NCBI GenBank assembly: GCA_014529385.2
Contig: CM043966.1
Coordinates: 91,868,587-91,932,586, forward strand
DNA length: 64,000 nt
Origin: Adiantum capillus-veneris
Taxonomy: Eukaryota; Streptophyta; Polypodiopsida; Polypodiales; Pteridaceae
Direction of reading: 5' to 3'
Shown: positions 50,330 through 63,485 of the stretch, one piece after another
Layout: each line of letters begins with the position of its first letter
How positions within the stretch are numbered: the stretch's first letter is position 1
The notes under the pieces: model-generated
Seen by the model: the letters and a program-made list of their open reading frames with translations, nothing else
Databases searched by the model: none
Told to the model about the DNA's origin: nothing
Position numbers and translations under genes: made by a program

Positions 50330-50720
50330 ATTTAAAATAGCGATGATGATTGATGCTCTTTAGAAAGATACACAAGAATTTTTAACATGCAAATTGTTGC
50401 AAATTCATTTTTACAGAGAATTTCTGTAAATGTAGCGATAAAAATACCGATGATGCTCGGGGTCCTTTAAAAAGATAAAAATGAATACATAACATGCAAA
50501 TTGTGATGATCGATGAATACAAATATTGATGAATGATGAATAGTTTTAACATTTAAAATAGCGATGATTGATGATTGATGAATGATGAATATTTAACATT
50601 CAAAATAGCGATGAATGATTGATGATTGATGAATATATATTTGACATGACATTGTGATGATTGATGAATATTTAGCATTTAAAATATCGATGATTGATGA
50701 ATAAAGCATTCTTTTGAATA
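50330..50720. repeat. Minisatellite of GATGATTGATGAAT motifs
   Basis: Degenerate units combining GATGATTGATGAATGATGAA and ATTTAACATTTAAAATAGCG, about 45-90 bp apart. Confidence 0.8.
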
Positions 50721-50784
50721 TTATTAGCTAGTATATAATATCATAAGGATAGTTAAAACAACAAATCAAACAATTCAAACATTT

Positions 50785-51390
50785 GTATATGAAATACTCT
50801 TCAGAGCCGCGTTACCAACTAAGTATTTCATATACTTAATACTTGAAAAATTGAGTGCACATACATACAAATTATATGACGTTTGTATGGCCGGGTTAAT
50901 GGTCTGAACGCCACATTTATGCAAAAATAGATGCTTCTAACAATCGACACTCAATTAGCCACGTTCCTGACCGAGTGCCGCCTGAATCTAAGTGAAAATA
51001 ATGGCTTGCATACGAGCATCATATAGCCGCGTTACCGATCGATGCCCAGATGTTTTTTGGAAAAGGAGAAGGGATGTTGACTTACCATAAAGATACTAGA
51101 TTCGCCGAGTTACCGATGTAGTACCTAGACAATAAGAGAATACTTACCACAAGGACACCATTTTCCCCGTGTCACCAAGGTGATGCCTCCGTGGTAAGCA
51201 CTATTCCATAGAACAGCTTACGCACACACTCCCATTATGTGGTAAGGTACCTTCTCGTTGCCGTGCAATATGACAAAAGGGACACTATCACACAACGTAT
51301 ATACACACACAACATTAAACCCGGGTCGTGTGGTCAGGTACTCTGCTACTGTTGTGCACTACGATGCAGAGCACGCTCCCACACGACCCC
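50785..51390 (+). repeat. Hairpin array A: conserved loop core, variable complementary stems
   Basis: Six hairpins 61-84 bp apart share the loop core GCCGNGTTACC (starts near 50806, 50890, 50958, 51026, 51104 and 51165), but each has its own stem. Unit 1 pairs 50785-50798 with 50822-50835 (14 bp perfect). Units 2-5 follow the frame GA-X-loop-X'-CC with X and X' complementary: CGTT/AACG, CACTC/GAGTG, GCATC/GATGC, TACTA/TAGTA. Two further hairpins with a different loop follow; one pairs 51323-51333 with 51379-51389 perfectly. A second copy in the same unit order begins at 54881. Function unknown. Confidence 0.75.
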
Positions 51391-51439
51391 CTCTCTTCGT
51401 CTCTCCTCTCTCCTCTCGACATACCTGCAAAGGCGATCG

Positions 51440-51475
<36 letters not shown>

Positions 51476-51742
51476 GATAGCTCAAAGAATAACGCCGGCG
51501 GGCCTGATCGAGGCCCTATATATATAATTTTGTGGGCCTACTGAGCGTTAGAGTTACCCCGACGGGCTTGTAGGGAAAACGTAAAATCCCGATGGGATTT
51601 TAGTGGATTTCCAAGTCGCTCTTGATCGGATTGTTTGTGATCATGTTAAGTGTAATCATGTAAATGTGTCAATAAGACCTTGTGATCACACAAAATTTGT
51701 GGTAATTACGTAAATATTAAATCCCTGCAGAGGGAGCCTAGA
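51391..51742. other. Non-coding region with (GT)n and TATA-like run
   Basis: (GT)n at about 51443-51473 and a CCTATATATATAA run near 51513. The position upstream of a gag remnant suggests an LTR or leader, but no second LTR was found. Confidence 0.45.
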
Positions 51743-52500
51743 ATGATGAGATCAATGGTAGAAAAAACGCGAAGAATGCGACCATCTCAAGTGGCAAAGT
51801 GTGTGCCCAAAAAGTACAACGGATCAGGAGATCCTTACGTGCATGTTTCACTCTTCAAGAAATTCTTAAGAGCGGAACAAGTTGCAAATTTACATACACA
51901 GTATGAAGGATTTGGTTTGACTTTGGAAGGAACCGCATTGACTTGGTTTCAACCATTGAACAATAGAGATTTTCTTGAACATTGATAAACTCTTGCGAGA
52001 GTTTATTGATGAATTCTCCAAAAGAAGAATCAAGAACAACACGGTTTTCCAAATGTATGCTTTTAAGCAAAAAGAGAACAAAAGGTGAAGGAAGCTTCGC
52101 TTTGATTCAAACAGCATATTGAGAGATGTCCTACACAAGAGTTATCGCAAGATGTTTGACTATCAGTTCTCTTTATAAAGGGCTTGAGAAATGAAACTCT
52201 CAAGAAGGATTTTCACTTAAAGGCATGAACCACATTTGATCAAGTCACTAGAGAGGCGTTGTACCTAGTTGATAGCTGCAAGACATACGAAAAGGTAATA
52301 AACGATGCAGGCATGAATACCAATAGCACCCCTTCTACCATTAGGGAGTCATCTATGAAACGTAGTGCTCCTACTTCAATCACACAAATTGTTAATCAAG
52401 TAGTCGAGGAAGTGATCCAAAGAATGAACCAAATGTACATACAAAAACCAATCTATGACAAACGTCGCCACAAGCAGCGAATGCTCCAAGGATATTGAAA
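51743..52500 (+). pseudogene. Ty3/gypsy Gag fragment
   Basis: Translation shows the gypsy Retrotrans_gag pattern: KKYNGSGDPYVHVSLFKKFL, then FGLTLEGTALTWFQPL, a break at 51983, then EFSKRR and AFKQKEN in another frame, and the CKTYEKVINDAGMNTNSTPS stretch to the stop at 52498. At least three frameshifts or stops. No pol follows before the GA tracts. Distinct from the gypsy at 17.3-29.4 kb. Confidence 0.8.
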
Positions 52501-52704
52501 TGGTGTGCAAATGAGAGAGAATACACCACCACAATACGAATGAGTGTTTTTAGCACCAAAATTATGTGAGGGAAACTTTTGTACGAACCTCTAGTGATGC
52601 AACAATTTCCACGACTGAAAGCATTCACTTATGTCTAACTTGAAGTACTATGAAGATAATATAATATGGTCTTGTCCTCTACTAATACAACTTCGTTGTC
52701 CATT

Positions 52705-52824
<120 letters not shown>

Positions 52825-52938
52825 TTGATCGAACAAAAGAGAGGTATTATAAAGGGGGAGGGATTCCCCTCCCCCGACACGTGTCAAACCTTGCTTGCTC
52901 CAGTCTCCCCTTGACAGTGTTCCCCGCAATTGTTCGCA

Positions 52939-53828
<890 letters not shown>

Positions 53829-54278
53829 ACATGCATATATTATTTGTATTGAGCGTGGCTATATAAACTTTGATGATATGTTTGCAGAATGGTAAAAATT
53901 CAACTTTTTTGTAACTATTTATTTTGGCAAAACAAAAAATGGTGAGTGAGAAGCAATCATATGTTCTGATCACCAACCCATTGAAGTTAAGTAGGGAATT
54001 TATCTCAAGTCCTACAAAAATCCCTAATCTTATTTTTATGCAACAAAACGTAAGAAATGACTGTTTTGATGAAAATGCACTGGTCCATCAACTTTGGAGT
54101 CTTGGTGTGACCAAAAGATGAGAAATTTTACAAGTTTCTTATTTTTTCCATGTGTAGGACTTGAACTATAACCGCATGAGAGGATTTTACAAAATGAGTG
54201 GATCTACTATGGTTTTGGAGGTTTTTTTCAAAACCCTGAAAGGACACTTTTATGTCCTGTTAGGTTACCAACCTAGTG
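53829..54278. mobile_element. Partial copy of the TTAA-flanked TIR element
   Basis: Matches 49859-50310 closely (ATGCATATATTATTTGTATT on the left, TTACCAACCTAGTG at 54265-54278 on the right) and is again followed by TTAA (54279-54282). The left two thirds of the element are missing. Confidence 0.8.
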
Positions 54279-54282
54279 TTAA

Positions 54283-54880
54283 TAGTGTATAATTTCTTAG
54301 AAAATAAGCATTTCTATGAAAAATTTAATGAAAGTATGTATATAACTTTTCTAGTTGTGTCTATATAAACAATTTGATACAAAGCATGTATTGGTGGGTA
54401 CCACTATTTCACTTTTTGGTGGTTGGCTCAGCAAAAAGTAGGACACAATAAATTTTTTGCAAATCTTATCAAAATCTTGCGGACATTGCAATTTTGGATT
54501 CTCCTTGTCAAAAGATTTCCAATGACATACAACATGGTTGGCATGCTTATTACGAGACACATGAAATTGTGATCCGTAAGTTGCTATCAAAGTAGTGTCC
54601 AAGGCACAACTTTTTGAACCACCAATATATGCTTTGGCCCATTTGTAAACATATAGGTAAACACTAGAGTACAAACTTCAGTAAAACACCGACTATTGTT
54701 TTGCAAAGGTCCAATTCATTGGGGTAGTCATTATTGAGGTTGTACAAAAGTGATATGTTATAATTTTTTTGAGTACTTTGGATAGTATTTTATAAGTATC
54801 AAAGCATTTTTAATAAGTTTATTGGATTTCTTGTATCTTTTGATTAAAGAAGTGATGATTGCTAAAGATTATAAAAATTT
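54283..54880. other. Unannotated A/T-rich region
   Basis: No coding signal or repeat recognised between the TIR element copy and hairpin array B. Confidence 0.5.
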
Positions 54881-55130
54881 GTATATAAAATACTCTTCAC
54901 GGCCACGTTATCGACTAAGTACTTTATATACGTAATACTTAAACAACATTATATATACATGCACATACATATTATATGACGTTCATAAAGCTGGGTTAAC
55001 GACTTGAACATCACATTTATGAAAAAACAAATGCTTCTATCAAACGACACTCTATAGCAGCGTTATTGACCAAGTGTCGTTCGAGGGTAATAATAGTTTG
55101 TATACAAACATCATATGTCCATGTTACCGA
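54881..55130 (+). repeat. Hairpin array B, left part (split by CACTA-2)
   Basis: Units 1-4 in the same order as array A. Unit 1 pairs 54881-54894 with 54918-54931 (13 of 14). Its seventh pair is A:T where array A has G:C, a compensated change. Unit 3 pairs 55043-55051 with 55073-55081 (9 bp perfect). Unit 4 is cut by the CACTA-2 insertion at 55130 and continues at 61331. Confidence 0.7.
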
Positions 55131-55763
55131 TACTACAAGAGGTTATGTGCACTTGTGATGCTTTTAGAGACGGAAATACATTGGGTTTTATACTCCCCGA
55201 CGTCGCTATATAAGACCGTCGCTACGGGAACATCGCTATATGCATCGCTATCTGCGACGCCTATAACGATAATTGCAGTCCTTTTGTAGCGACACTTATA
55301 ACGACGTTGCAGAGCCTCATATATCGACGCCTGAGAGTAAAAATTGTTGGGTGGTAGGGGATTGAATGTTTCAATATTAGAGTAAACCTAAATGAATCCA
55401 AGATAAGCCCAGATTCACCTTTGAAAGAAAGTGCAAGGTATAGACCCAAAGTAGTCACCCACAAGACAATATAACCATTAACTCCATCATGCATAGTATT
55501 GTTTGCACAATAGAGATACAAAATTGACAAAAGTAGTGGACGAAAGTAAATTGACAAAAGTAAATCAATGACAATTATACACATCATAGGAAAAATCACT
55601 TGATTGTTAAGCTTTGCAAATGTAATAGTTACAACACAATTGTCATTATTGAGAAAATACATGGTTTTCCAATAGTTACAAAAAGACGTATACACGTCAT
55701 CTCAATATACAATCTATGACAAAAGAAAACTACTGCTATCTGGCTACGGCTATGGCTAGACTG

Positions 55764-57078
55764 ACGTCATCTAATCAGAGTCTCATCGCGTCCAAGCGGT
55801 GTATCTGTCGGATTCTGCAGAAAAAAACAATAAGACGTACTTTCTGTAAGTATAAATGTATAATTATGAAACAATTTATACATTTTCTTAGCTTATCATT
55901 AAAATACAATAAATGTAAAAGAGTAAAGTGAAATATTAACCATGCCGCCGGAGAACTCAGAATGTCCATCAGGGCATTTAAGCCCTTTTTGCATGCGTAC
56001 TCGCGCTCGTATGGTGTGGGGTCATGTCCTGTCATCGACCACTATTCAAAACATACAAAAGAATCCATTATGTTAGAATTTAAAAGTACAAATAGACGTA
56101 ACTATCAAACCTAAAGAGAAATGCAAAAACACTTACAAAATCGGCCTCAAATGATGCCCACCCGCTGCTCCCCAAGTGGTGCGAGCTCCCTGCCTCTAGT
56201 CGCACTTTGGATGCCTCCTTTTGTTGCTTTCACTTGTCAGGATTCTTGCGTGCTTCTCACTTCGCATTCTTCCAATCTTCTTTGACCAGCCGATCTGGTC
56301 TGTTCCACCCATGCTTTATTGCTTTTTGTACTTCAGAACACTTGTGCTTGTAGTATTCGCAATTTGAACCTTCATCAGGTCTTCATTGAAGCGCTCATCC
56401 CGACTTGATACGAGAAACTCATCATGCATCATGCTGATGACTCTGTCCTTTAACTCACTTGGCACTTCACCCAAGGTGTAGAGCAAAGACCGCACATGCA
56501 CAAGATCACCTTCTTGCCTTCGTCATCCAAGATAATGTCGTCACTGATGTCGATCGAGTACGGCAAGCCCTCTCACCTATGAGCCGTGAACCTGGGTGTC
56601 TTGGTAGGGGTCTCTAGCGGTGTCTCGATGGGGGTACGGACATCAGGGATGTCTCCACTGGAGTCTAGGCCCCGAAGCAAGGAGTGTCGACTGGGACTCC
56701 CAAAGGAGTAGCTAGTGGTGTGTAGCCAGGAATGACCGATAGCCGCACAAAACTTGGCGTAGATGGCGATGTCGTGGTTGGTGTTGGGTCGGGCAAAGAA
56801 GGGGAAGGTAAGGATCCTCGTCCAACACGAGGCGATGTTGAGGCATCGGTGGCGACATCCCCACAGCAACCACCGTCGCCACCACTAGAGCGTTGGTGCC
56901 TAGACGAGTGTGAGGATCGTTTCGTCGACACCGAAGCTTTGGAGCCCGTTGAATGCTCTGAAACAGAGGGAGACGCCGAAGGAGTGGAACCACGTGATGG
57001 TGCTCCCGAGCGATGACGATCCTCGTACCACCTCCTCTGCTGGGGTGACAAAGAAGAAAGAAACTCATCATCATCCAT
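55764..57078 (-). pseudogene. TNPA-like gene of CACTA-2, broken
   Basis: Homologous to 2216-3529 of CACTA-1, starting MDDDEFLSSLSPQQRRWYED at 57078. The frame ends early near 56665, then pieces continue in other frames. The second exon (about 56036-55937) has lost one base before its donor. No intact product is expected. Confidence 0.88.
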
Positions 57079-57148
57079 ACCTGCATTAGACACACGAACA
57101 TTTAATCTTAATATTGAATGGATTCCTGTGTGTGTGTGTGGGGGGGGG

Positions 57149-57257
<109 letters not shown>

Positions 57258-57362
57258 CGTGAAGGGGGAGGGATTCCTGTGTAGAGAGATTCCTGTGAAG
57301 TTCTTGTGAATTTGTCTCCTGTGTGCATTCTACGTATCTTGTAAAAGGATGAAACTCGTACT

Positions 57363-57516
57363 GCAATGGAGACTGAGGCTGCAATTGTGAAAGAGGTGCT
57401 TCGTCCCTGCTCATAGATGTTGCTCGTCCCTCCACTAGATCTAGTGGAGGGACGAGCAACATCTATGAGCAGAGACGGATCACCTCCTTCGCGATTGCAG
57501 CCTCAATCTCCATTGC
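57363..57516. repeat. Foldback: 77-bp inverted repeat with no spacer
   Basis: Arms 57363-57439 and 57440-57516 meet at the palindrome CCACTAGATCTAGTGG. The inner about 32 bp are perfect (CATAGATGTTGCTCGTCCC); the outer part has about eight mismatches. It is absent from CACTA-1, so it arose in or inserted into CACTA-2. Confidence 0.9.
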
Positions 57517-57771
57517 ACTCGGATGCAGTACTGCATCGGCGTATTATACTTCCACGACACACTGAGGAGTGTCCTTGCTTATGAGAACAAACCTGGAGCA
57601 TACTTGGAGTGGTAGCAATGACGATTAAACTCAATTTAAATTTCTCAAGTATAGTATATAGACAAGAATGGACAAAAATCCATGTGAATACAATATTTAT
57701 TATAAAATGGAGCAAAATTGTTCAAATACAATGTTTATGGATTTAAGAGATCTCTCTCTCATCCTCAGTGG

Positions 57772-59373
57772 CTCTCTTCCCAAAAAGCCGTCGTGTAACT
57801 CATGATTCTCTGGAAGATACGCTTGATGACCCTTGTAGGTTTGCTTCTTCAATGAGGGCACTCGACATGCATTAAGTCTAGGTCCACATGTGATACATGC
57901 TCTGTATCCGCTTATTTGAAGCCCTGCATGTATACACATATTGACAATAGATAAGCTTAAGAAAAACCAAGATTTACAATGTTTGAGTTTGGGTGGAAAT
58001 CACCTGAGCAGTCTGTTAGTCCGGGATAGTCATGCATGGTCCACATTAGAATGCCTCTGATCAAAGCATTCCGTCGACCTGTGTGTCAGCTCATATCCAC
58101 CACTTCTATGCCAATCCACAATTTTTGTAGCTCTTCCAATAGTGGACGAAGATACACATCCATATTCTTCACTTTATACCTCCCTGACACAATCAAGCTA
58201 AGCCACAAGTGCCCTTTCTTGGTAGTCAACCACAGGGGAATGTTGTAGTTGACGATGACAACGGGCCATACACTATAAGATATTGATCTGTGACCAAATG
58301 GATTTACACCATACATACCCAAGGCCTATGCCAAATTTTGAGCTTTCTTGGCAAAACCCGGCCATGTATTGTCTATATGTTTCCAAGCTACGCAATCTGT
58401 AGGAATCCGTAACACACCATCCAAAGATCTATCCTCCTTGTGCCATGATGCTAGGGCGGCCATGGACTTACATTTGAAGAAATGCTTGATGTGAGGAATT
58501 AGAAGAAAATGTCACAAAACCTTTTGTGGAATTTTTGTTCCGTGGAGATCTACTCGATATCTCTTGGAATCACATTTCAGACACTTCTCCATGTCTACAT
58601 ATTCCCCTCTAAAAAGAATGCAGTCATTAGGACAAGTGTGAATCGAATTGTAATCCATCCCTAAGTTTTGCAAGATCTTTCTTGCTTCCTCTCTAGAATC
58701 TGACATCACATTATCTTGGCAGGATGTGCTCTTTGAGCAATCTACAAAACAAAAAAATGCGGTACACTTGTGTAAGTAATCTATCAAATCATTATACATC
58801 TAGAGTTTTTTATTGAAGTAAACACATTATAATAGATCACCTAAAAAGTGCTGTGACGCTAGTGTCACTCCATCCAAACTTTGCCTGCATGTTGAGAAGA
58901 ACCAGGAGCGCCTTCAATCTAGACACACGTGCTCCATCATATAATTGCGTATCGGCTTCACTTTTCATATCATCATAGATAAACCTTTTTGAATCCATGA
59001 TCGTCTCGATCATTTCATTGATCTAGGGATCAAACATTGCTTTGTTGGGAATGTGGTCTGCATGATCATCCTCCGAGCTGTTAGAGGCTACATCTTGTGG
59101 CCTCACGTATGCTGCTTGATCAAAGCACCTGCGAACACGTCTATTGGGTTGCAAGATTGCTGCCTGTTGGCCAGCATCAAAGTCCGACAAGTTATGATTG
59201 GCAACAACTCGATCTATAATAGATGGATCAAACTCGCCTAATTCATAAACGTGTTGCAAATAAACGCGTCTTGTCCGTCTCACAACATGCTTGCATTGAT
59301 TACAAGGACATAAGATCCTTTTTGAGAGATAGGTGTTTTGGTTGGATGGCCCCACATCTTCGTCACTACTTGT
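57772..59373 (-). pseudogene. TNP2 remnant of CACTA-2 (exons 1-3, truncated)
   Basis: Exon 1 counterpart from 59373 has lost the start codon (ACA in place of ATG) but keeps the CPCNQCKH motif. The exon 2 counterpart (about 58739-58013) has several frame breaks. The exon 3 counterpart (about 57923-57772) ends abruptly at FLGREP, where sequence equivalent to about 3.8 kb of CACTA-1 is joined. Catalytic exons are missing. Confidence 0.88.
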
Positions 59374-59441
59374 AATGAATGTAAAAACCTTATCACCTGG
59401 ACATAAATTTAATCTTCTATTGGCATCCTCCCTCTTATCTC

Positions 59442-59451
59442 CCTCTCTCTC

Positions 59452-59520
<69 letters not shown>
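59442..59520. repeat. (CT)n microsatellite
   Basis: About 38 CT units with one GT interruption, at the place of the shorter CT tract of CACTA-1 (7596-7626). Confidence 0.95.
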
Positions 59521-59523
<3 letters not shown>

Positions 59524-59839
59524 TTCACACTGTAAACTACCTCATATTCTCTAGTCATGTCTGATCCTCGCACTCCTCGGTCTAGAGGTGCACAAAGATC
59601 ATAACCAATGGCTTATAATCTCGTCTTTATTGGTCAATGCCTATATTTGTGGGTACGAGAAATCTATACACCCACATCTACATGACAGTGTATGTAGTGG
59701 ACAAAACCCCTTTACCTCTTCTCTAGTTGTAGCAATTCACAACATCTTAACATCTCTTCACAATAGATCTTTGTCCGAGGGATTACTTCACACATTACAT
59801 ATTGGCCTCCAATCCGAGTATCATGCCGTTGAAAGCTTT

Positions 59840-60529
59840 CCAACTTAAGGTCGTATCCGTAGAGAGGAAGAGGGGGATCGCCGTTTGCCTAACTCTATTT
59901 TTTTTTTTTTTGTAATCCCGAAGGTAGACTTTAATATTAAAACGAAATCCAATATCTAATCTTAAATAATTAATTGAACATATGGTGATTCTGAGCTAAT
60001 TGAACATGGTTAGTGGGTGAGTTAATAGGTGTCAAATTTTGATGGGAATATAAATCTAATCTAAATCTAACCTAAACCTAAATGTAATCTAACTTAAATC
60101 TAAATCTAATTTAATTTTAAATCTAAATCTAATCTAATCTTAAACTCAACATAAACCTAAATTTAATCCAATTTTAAATTCTAAACCTAAATGTAATCCA
60201 ACTTAAATCTAACATAGCTAATTTTAAAACTTGTCCTAATTTTAAATCTAACGTAAATCTAAATCTAACATAATCTCAAACTCAACATAAACATACATCT
60301 AACCTAAACTTAAATGTAATCTAACCTAATCTTAAATCTAATTTAAATCTTAACCTAATCTTAAATCTAATCTCATTAAATTTAGCATAAATTTTAAATA
60401 TAAGTTAAATGTATAATCTAACTTAATCTTGATCTTAATTTAACCTAATTTTAATAAAATGTAATTTTAAATCTAACCTAACCCTAAATTTTAATATAAC
60501 ATTTCATTTCATATTTTCTCTACTTTTTT

Positions 60530-60578
<49 letters not shown>

Positions 60579-60639
60579 CTCCCCTTACCTCTCTCTTTCA
60601 GTCTTCTCCCCCTCTCTAGCTTTCTCTTTGGTTTTTTTT

Positions 60640-60670
<31 letters not shown>

Positions 60671-60878
60671 GTTTTCTCCCCTCTCTCTCTCTGTCTCCCT
60701 CTTTCTCTTTCTCTTTGTTTTCTCCCCTCTCTCTCTCTCTCTCTCTTTGCTTTATATCTCTCTGTCTCTCTCATTCTCTCTCTTTAATTTATCTATCTCT
60801 CTCTCTCTCTTTTCCTCTCTCAATGTGTGTGTGCATGCTTATGCATGTGTGTGTGTATGTGTTTTTTGTTTATGCATG

Positions 60879-60927
<49 letters not shown>

Positions 60928-60973
60928 AAAGACGCAATGTGTGTGTGTGTGTGTGATAGAGAGAGAGAGAGAA
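59840..60973. repeat. CACTA-2 low-complexity region
   Basis: AAATCTAACCTAAACC-type A/T-rich repeats (about 60050-60510) followed by CT-rich tracts, (GT)n and (GA)n to 60973. Counterpart of 7915-9039 in CACTA-1 but longer. Frames through it are low-complexity. Confidence 0.85.
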
Positions 60974-61330
60974 GGAGAGAGAGAGACAAAGAGGGGAAGA
61001 GAAAATGAGAGAGAGGAGAGGTAAGGAGCATACCTGGCTCTCCTTCCTCTCCTCGTGTGTGTGTTTTTGTGTGTAGAGAAGAAAGAGAGAGAGGGAGAGC
61101 GCGGGTTACCTCTTTCACTTGAGGGACGAAACTCAGATATGAGATCTGAGTTTTTGGTGCTCTTGGTTTATTTTTTTACCCCTGTTGGCGTTGCTATTGG
61201 TGTCGCTATGTAACAAAGAAAATAGAGATGCCCATAACGACACCCATAGCGACGCTCATAGTGACACTGTGGATTTTCACTTTTGAGCGTTGCACTGCGA
61301 GCGCCGCTAATGTGAAGTACCTCTTGTATG

Positions 61331-61430
61331 CGACCGATGTCCATATGTTTCTTTTGCAAGGGAAAGGGAAGTTGACTCATCATAAAGATACCAATATCAC
61401 CATGTTACTAATGTAGTACCCAGATGGTGT
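61331..61430 (+). repeat. Hairpin array B, right part
   Basis: Continues unit 4 (CCGATGTCCATATG) and unit 5 (GATACCA with TAGTACC around a CACCATGTTACT core). Similarity to array A ends near 61430. Confidence 0.65.
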
Positions 61431-63427
61431 CGAGAAGTTTGTGGTCTTGCCAGGAAAGCACGAGCTTTTGGCTGTGAGAGTTTATGAGAGAACTCTAAAA
61501 AAAATTATTTAGAAGGAGTTATACCATAGATGCCATGAAGTCTAGGGTTTAGAAGGAAGTGCAATCAAAGAAGCCCCACTCTTTCTCTCTTACACTCACA
61601 CACTCAAAGAAAGAACACAAAAAATATCAAAACAACACAAACATGAAAATATCAAGGCTATGATTGTATCATATCATGGGTAATATGAAAGCGTTAATAG
61701 ATGAGTTAATGGCATTCAATATTTGCCGACCAAACAGTCTACGATCTGTTCTTTGGAATTGTAATTTTGTGCTTATCATAATATATATGTTCTGCCTAGT
61801 GAATTGTGTGTACAAATTCTTTTGGTCCATAGCAAGATAACTACACTTACGTCGAAAGAAAAGTTATAGTCTATAAGGGGTAGTATGATGGGATGCGGTG
61901 AAAGAAGTATTTCATTGAGCCTTTCTGGGCCAAAGAGAAACACTATACGTTGTTGAAAGTGTATTTTACGGCTAATCCATACGTTAATTGTAAAAGATCG
62001 CACAGAGTGGAAGCGATAGAAATTCACATCATGTGGATTATCAATCTAGGATAACGTTAGTATGTGAAACATGTAGATATGAGAGAAGTGAAGGAAAGAG
62101 AATTTCCCTCCCAAGCTCTATTCTTGCCATAGGCAATAAGGATACTGTGGGGAGAGATGTACCTGTAGCAAAAAGAATTTAGAATTTATAGAGAAATTGA
62201 CTTTCTAAGAGTGAGAGAAATAGATATGGTTAGGGAGATGAAATTAGATATATATATATATATATATGTATATATTGGATTAGAGATGAAAAAGAAAATA
62301 ACAAGAAACCAACAAGATATCAAAGTAAAACACATCTTACTTTTCAAACTCTTTGGGAATTATTCACCATTTTGATGGATAAAGAAGAAGAGGGAAGACT
62401 TCAAGCCTTGATTGATGCACCAAGTTCAAGACCTTCTTTGATTAGAGTTGATCTTTTAAGGATAGCTTACAAGATTGGATAGTCTTCCTCTTGGAGCAAG
62501 TGTAGGCTTAGGCTTTAGGCTTATGTTTATGGCTAAGTAGAATTAGGCATTACTACTCTCACTCCCTTATGAATGGTTTTCAAGGAAGAAGAGGTCCCCT
62601 TTTATAGGTGAAGGGAACCCCTAAGGGTTACAGAAGAAAGAGAAGAGCCAGTGTGAACAGGAACTAGACAAAGTTTGAAATGAGCTATCCTTGCATGATT
62701 TGGGCAGACTGGGGTCCACCATTTTGATCATAGCTCGTCAACCATGGCTCCAAATAAAAAAGTAAAAACAAGAACAAAAAATTAAGCTCATAAGCTATGA
62801 CTCCCATTTTATATACTTTTTTCAATTTAGATTGGAACCTTGTATAAAAAAATCATTAAACTAGGGTACATTTTTGGCAGCAAAAATCTTCTTGTGGTCC
62901 CCTTAGCCTAGACTTTCATTTGATTTCAATGGACACCTCATGAAATATGAAAGCATGACATTGCTCCTTGACAAAGTTTTGTAATTATCTTTACAATAAT
63001 GCATTAAAATAAGTGTATCTTTGAGAATCATACAAGCTAGTGTCCCATTCGAATTTGATTCCTTCCTAGTAGCTCTATTAGAAAGAAATATAAGAAAAAT
63101 ACATAGAATATATATATATATATTGGAAGTTACCTAGATATAGGATCTAGCTAGGATGTGAGATAATAATGAGATAGTAGAAAGAAAGAATCAATGTTTT
63201 TTTCTCCAAGTTAAAGAGACGGAACTATTGACGCTTTTCCCATATAACTTTCGGAGGTAAAGTAACAATATGTTACCCTTGAGATAAATAATAGGATGAG
63301 ATAGAAAGATTATTATTATACTTAGATATGCATATATACATTATAGAAAATATACTTATGTATCTAAAAAGTTGCAAGATAGATCTTGTAGCATTGGTTC
63401 CCACTATGTACGTGTCACAGCACGACA
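61431..63427. other. A/T-rich non-coding region, probably including an LTR
   Basis: No genes. Short (TA)n runs lie near 62250 and 63110. On the minus strand AGAGGGGATGGA near 63430-63442, followed by TGTCGTGCTGTGACACG from 63427, looks like a polypurine tract and LTR start for the gypsy remnant to the right. The other LTR end was not found. Confidence 0.4.
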
Positions 63428-63485
63428 TCCATCCCCTCTAAACATGCACATCCTCTGGTATGTGCCACATTTGATCTTTGCAAGA

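Noticed and set aside
50785-51390. CRISPR-like array (conserved core with variable flanks)
   Set aside because: The host is a plant, the spacing is irregular (61-84 bp), and the variable parts pair with each other across the loop instead of acting as independent spacers.
51239-51544. Coding frame across 51239-51544
   Set aside because: It reads through the hairpins and a (GT)n tract, with no domain or codon signal.
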